Positions 60,764-64,000 of a stretch of 64,000 nucleotides of DNA are shown here, in pieces; position 1 is the stretch's first letter, and every line of letters begins with the position of its first letter. Both the position numbers and the translations under genes were made by a program. Source of the DNA: Pristionchus mayeri (lineage: Eukaryota; Nematoda; Chromadorea; Rhabditida; Neodiplogasteridae); NCBI GenBank assembly GCA_036245805.1, contig BTRK01000006.1:35096901-35160900 (forward strand), written 5' to 3'. Under the pieces are notes generated by a model. That model was not told where the DNA came from, searched no databases, and was given only the letters and a program-made list of their open reading frames with translations.

Positions 60764-61129
60764 TATATAAATGCATAAATATGGGAAATATCGAAGTTGA
60801 GAAAATCGAGTTTTCAGAAATTCTCTAAACTCGGAGTTTTTCAGGTTCATATTTCTTCCCAAGTGTTGAATCGTCGAAATAAGTTGAGAAGTGATCGTAA
60901 CTCACGAAGGTTCTGCAGAAAACTGCTTAAAAATGGGCAAAAATATCCACTCCGACTTCTTCCGTTATTCGGGAAACCGCTTTTCGACACAGTTTTTTTG
61001 GTTAAATTTTGCACTCAGGGCTAACTTTTGACGGGGAATCGAATAAGATAATTTAATTTGTACATTCGCGAAAAACCATTGCAGGGTGAGAATTTTGAGA
61101 ACTCAACTGGTCAAAATTTTGTTCGCAGA

Positions 61130-61376
61130 TGAGCTAGCATTTTACTTCCAACAGTAAAAATGCTTATCTCGTCGAGATCTTTCAGAATTACTAGCTATGT
61201 ATGGTGTTTGGATGATCCGTTCAAAAATTAGAAAAACCGACCTCAACGTTGAGGCGTGCTACAGAAAACGAGGGGTTAGAGATACGGCTTTCTAAGGTCG
61301 ATTTTCGTACTCTACGTGAAAAGTTACCCCTAGATACATCTTAAAATCAACACTTTATTTTTCGCTGTACGGTATT
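61130..61376. repeat. Fragment of foldback family P2
   Basis: Matches the right arm of 15299-17406 from GATGAGCTAGCATTT through TTTATTTTTCGCTGTACGG, with several indels. One-sided remnant just upstream of the second C6 gene. Confidence 0.85.
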
Positions 61377-61450
61377 AGGGGTGGATTGGTCAATTCTCTC
61401 AGATAGTCACTCATAATATCGGGAAAGTCCTTTCCTATCTCGGGAGTGGC

Positions 61451-63363
61451 ATGATGCTGCTGCGGTTGTTCAGCTCCTTCCTCTTCTTGGCTGTCGAATT
61501 GTCGAATGGGTGTATGCCAGTGAGGCCCACCGATCCTGGCATGCCTGCAACTTGTAAGTAATTTTTTTAAAAATTACGTTCTTTAATCATTTCTTAAATG
61601 ATTCAAGAGAATTCATGTCCGTAGTCAGGATTGTCAAACAAAAATGCGAGCAATTCTCACTCAAGGCGAGAGCATAATTCTTAAAGTTGTTTTCTCAACG
61701 AGTGAATGTTATGGGTACATACATGGTAATCTTTCAGTCTGCAAAACGTGTGCTGACAATCTCATCGAAGTATCTATGGAGGTGCAAGGAATCAAAAAGC
61801 TAATGGACCCCCCGAACGGAGAGAATACCATAATCGATGACTGTGCCTTCAAGACCTTCACATGCAAGGGCAAAGGAGCATCCATCACAGCTTATCTGGT
61901 TAGAACGCTCAAAACCAATTTTGGGTATTTGGAGTGAAGTTAAAAAAGAATGGAAACGGTGAACTTATTATCGTCGATACTGTATTCTCAGGAAGGCGGT
62001 ATAGATACAAACATCAACCCTGGCACGGACACTGCAACCTTCACAGTTGCCTGCAATCAAGCAGGCACGGGATGGCTTGCAGGAGCAAGTAAGGTCGTGA
62101 AAGTGGAGTGCACCGCAGTGCCCAGTGAGTAAATACCTCAATATTTGCGCAGTCAGCATTAGTTCTGCGCATATCAGTTTCTCACAAAATTCTGATAAAC
62201 CCGAATTTTCGATTACTCAAATCCATCGCAAAGCGCATACAAATTATAGTTCCTTTCTAATTTCATTCTATTTTCTTATATTAATGCGTATTCTAATAAT
62301 ATGCTTTCCAGCATGCCGAACGTGCACTAAGATAATGATCACGAAAAAAGAAGCAGCACCGAACAAACCTTTTATGAGCGACGAATTGCTATTTGACAAT
62401 GTCAATACTGCGAAATGTGTGGACTACATTTTCGAATGCGAAGGACAGATGGCACAAATTGCACTTTCCACGGTGAGAATTGAAGGGCCAACGTGAAAAG
62501 GAATATTATATTTCTCATTAATGAGAAATAAGAAAAATATTTCAGGAGAAAATACATGTCGGAAAGTTAGATGTCTTTTTATTATTTTCAGTAGTGCAGT
62601 CACCAGGAGTATCATGTACAATCGACTGGTGATCAATCAGTTTTTCTTTCAGGCGGCCGGCCCACTTATGCCTATCACCGACATGGGAACGGGCAAAGCC
62701 TCCTTCCTTGCCACGTGCAATGCAGACGGAACTGGATGGGTCTTCAACGGACAAACGATCACGGAAACCGCGTGTTCTGCTACTCCGCAACCTCGTGAGC
62801 ACTGGAGTTTGCTGTGCAATTTCTCACTACAGGGCATAGTTTCATGCGTGAATAGTAAAACGAATGCGAATTTTCCTGTGCAGTCAACTTTATAGTTCAA
62901 GAACGGTTCAATGAGGAGTAGTAGGAATAGGATCCGAGATTGTTAGCCCAAATTTTACAAGGGAAAGAACAAACTATTTTTCGCTAGTTCCATGTGTTGA
63001 CGAATGCTCATAATTTCAGCTTGCAAAACGTGCACGGAGAATCAGATTCAATTCGCACCAATGAAGCCGGGCTCTAAGGATTTTATCATTATCGATGACA
63101 ATTCTAGCCCCTGTGCAAAGAAAAGATTCACCTGTTCCGGAGCCGGAGCATTCATCGAGATCGTGCATGTAAGAAATTTGAGCAAAAAACAGATTTTCAG
63201 AAAATATCGACATACTTACAGGGTCCAATGATGACCACTATACCTTTCAACGACGGCACCCCCAATGTAGTCTTTGAAGTCACTTGCAAGGCAGATGGCA
63301 CGGGATGGGAGAGTGGGTTCGAGACCATTCATAGACTTGAATGCAGGACTGCCCCTGTACCAC
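61451..63363 (+). CDS. Second secreted C6-domain gene (3' end beyond window)
   Basis: Seven exons, 61451-61553, 61738-61898, 61992-62124, 62312-62472, 62653-62794, 63020-63168 and 63222-63363, keep phase. The signal peptide MMLLRLFSSFLFLAVELSNG is followed by three C6 domains, each in two exons, closely matching the gene at 48495 (about 75-90% by eye). Domain 2 here keeps the final cysteine (TACSATP) that the first gene lost. The last exon ends at a good donor (C|GTGAGT), and in the first gene the next exon lies 680 bases on, so the gene very probably continues past 64000. Exons 5-7 lie in the right arm of the palindrome. Exons 1-4 lie in its unique spacer. Confidence 0.86.
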
Positions 63364-64000
63364 GTGAGTCAGAGCTCTGTATAAGAATTGAAGAATTTAT
63401 GTAGGACAGAAGGAGATGTTCATATCTCACCCGAACTAAAAATATGAGCCACACCTCTCATGAGGGAATCGACCTAACCCAGGGAATGGAGCGAAAATCG
63501 CCAAAATGGTTCTAACGCGTTTAGGGCACTTTGAGACATCCCTAACAATCCCCCAAAGTCTCCCAAAGCCTTCAATCGCAGTTACGGTGAAAGATAGAGC
63601 AAAATGACCTGTGAGAGACCCCGACTAATTTTTCGAGCTTAACGATCTATAAATTTATTTTTCCATGAATATGCAAATGAACCATGCTGCATTCAAGGCT
63701 AATTTTCTTGAAAATGTAGTTAAAGATGCAAGCAAATCTCTAGTAGAATGTAGAGCTCATCAGGAGCTATCCAATTAGTATATTGCGCTAAAAAAAGCAG
63801 GAAGATGTTGTCAAACTTGTGTCCTTTTTCAGTTTCAGGGTCATTTGAAGTCAATGTTCAATAGGCATTATCATTTCATGTCATTCTTCACTGTTTTTAT
63901 CGGCTCGTGTGAGCGAAAATGATCGCTCTGATCCAACTTTTCCTATTTCTTAACTTTTTCTTCATCAGCTATTCCTTCTATCTATGAAATTTCCCTCGCA
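62598..64000. repeat. Right arm of the large terminal palindrome (cut by window end)
   Basis: The inverted copy of 59358-60763, nearly identical, running to the last base of the window (…TTTCCCTCGCA). It carries exons 5-7 of the second C6 gene. The spacer between the arms is about 1.83 kb. Confidence 0.95.

Overview
This is eukaryotic DNA, almost certainly from a free-living nematode and possibly a Pristionchus-like diplogastrid. That assignment is inferred from gene style and not proven. Genes are chains of short exons (20-500 bp) separated by introns that are often only 32-80 bp, with TTTTCAG-type acceptors. The peptide and protein families present (elevenin/SNET-1, a nematode-type insulin, C6-domain secreted proteins) fit this. 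I assembled the gene models by hand from splice sites and frame continuity. Where exon lengths are given, the phases add up.

Layout. (1) 1-6988 (+): the 3' part of a long Ser/Pro/Arg-rich protein gene, with a tRNA-Phe and an antisense tRNA-Trp inside its introns. (2) 7818-8370 (-): a four-exon elevenin (SNET-1-like) neuropeptide precursor. (3) 9864-11456 (-): a small proline-rich protein with a C-terminal membrane anchor. (4) 11919-20289 (+): a 16-exon, 579-residue C2H2 zinc-finger protein. (5) 21560-34087 (+): a 47-exon gene of about 1,559 codons with many irregular zinc fingers, a THAP-like C2CH segment and a long glutamine-rich tail. One splice donor is damaged and places a stop codon at 25430-25432. 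(6) 35071-42130 (+): a 32-exon gene for an unrecognised protein of about 1,026 residues. (7) 43229-43591 (+): a small secreted peptide precursor with a GKR amidation site. (8) 44611-45010 (-): an insulin-like peptide with eight cysteines. (9) 48495-52214 (+) and 61451 to the window end (+), plus an inverted partial copy at 58828-60709 (-): secreted proteins built of tandem C6 domains.

The window is unusually rich in palindromic (foldback) elements. At least ten inverted repeats of 0.15-2.1 kb lie mostly inside introns. Several families end in TTAA and others in TA. A TTAA-bounded element of about 0.37 kb that carries a tRNA-like block occurs three times, each time in an intron. The last 4.6 kb is itself a large palindrome: two nearly identical arms of at least 1.4 kb carry the same C6 exons in opposite orientation, and the right arm is cut by the window end.

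Together the genes look like ordinary nematode content: two adjacent zinc-finger nuclear proteins, three secreted peptide hormones or neuropeptides, and a C6-domain family that has recently duplicated. All of it is embedded in and interrupted by non-autonomous mobile DNA.
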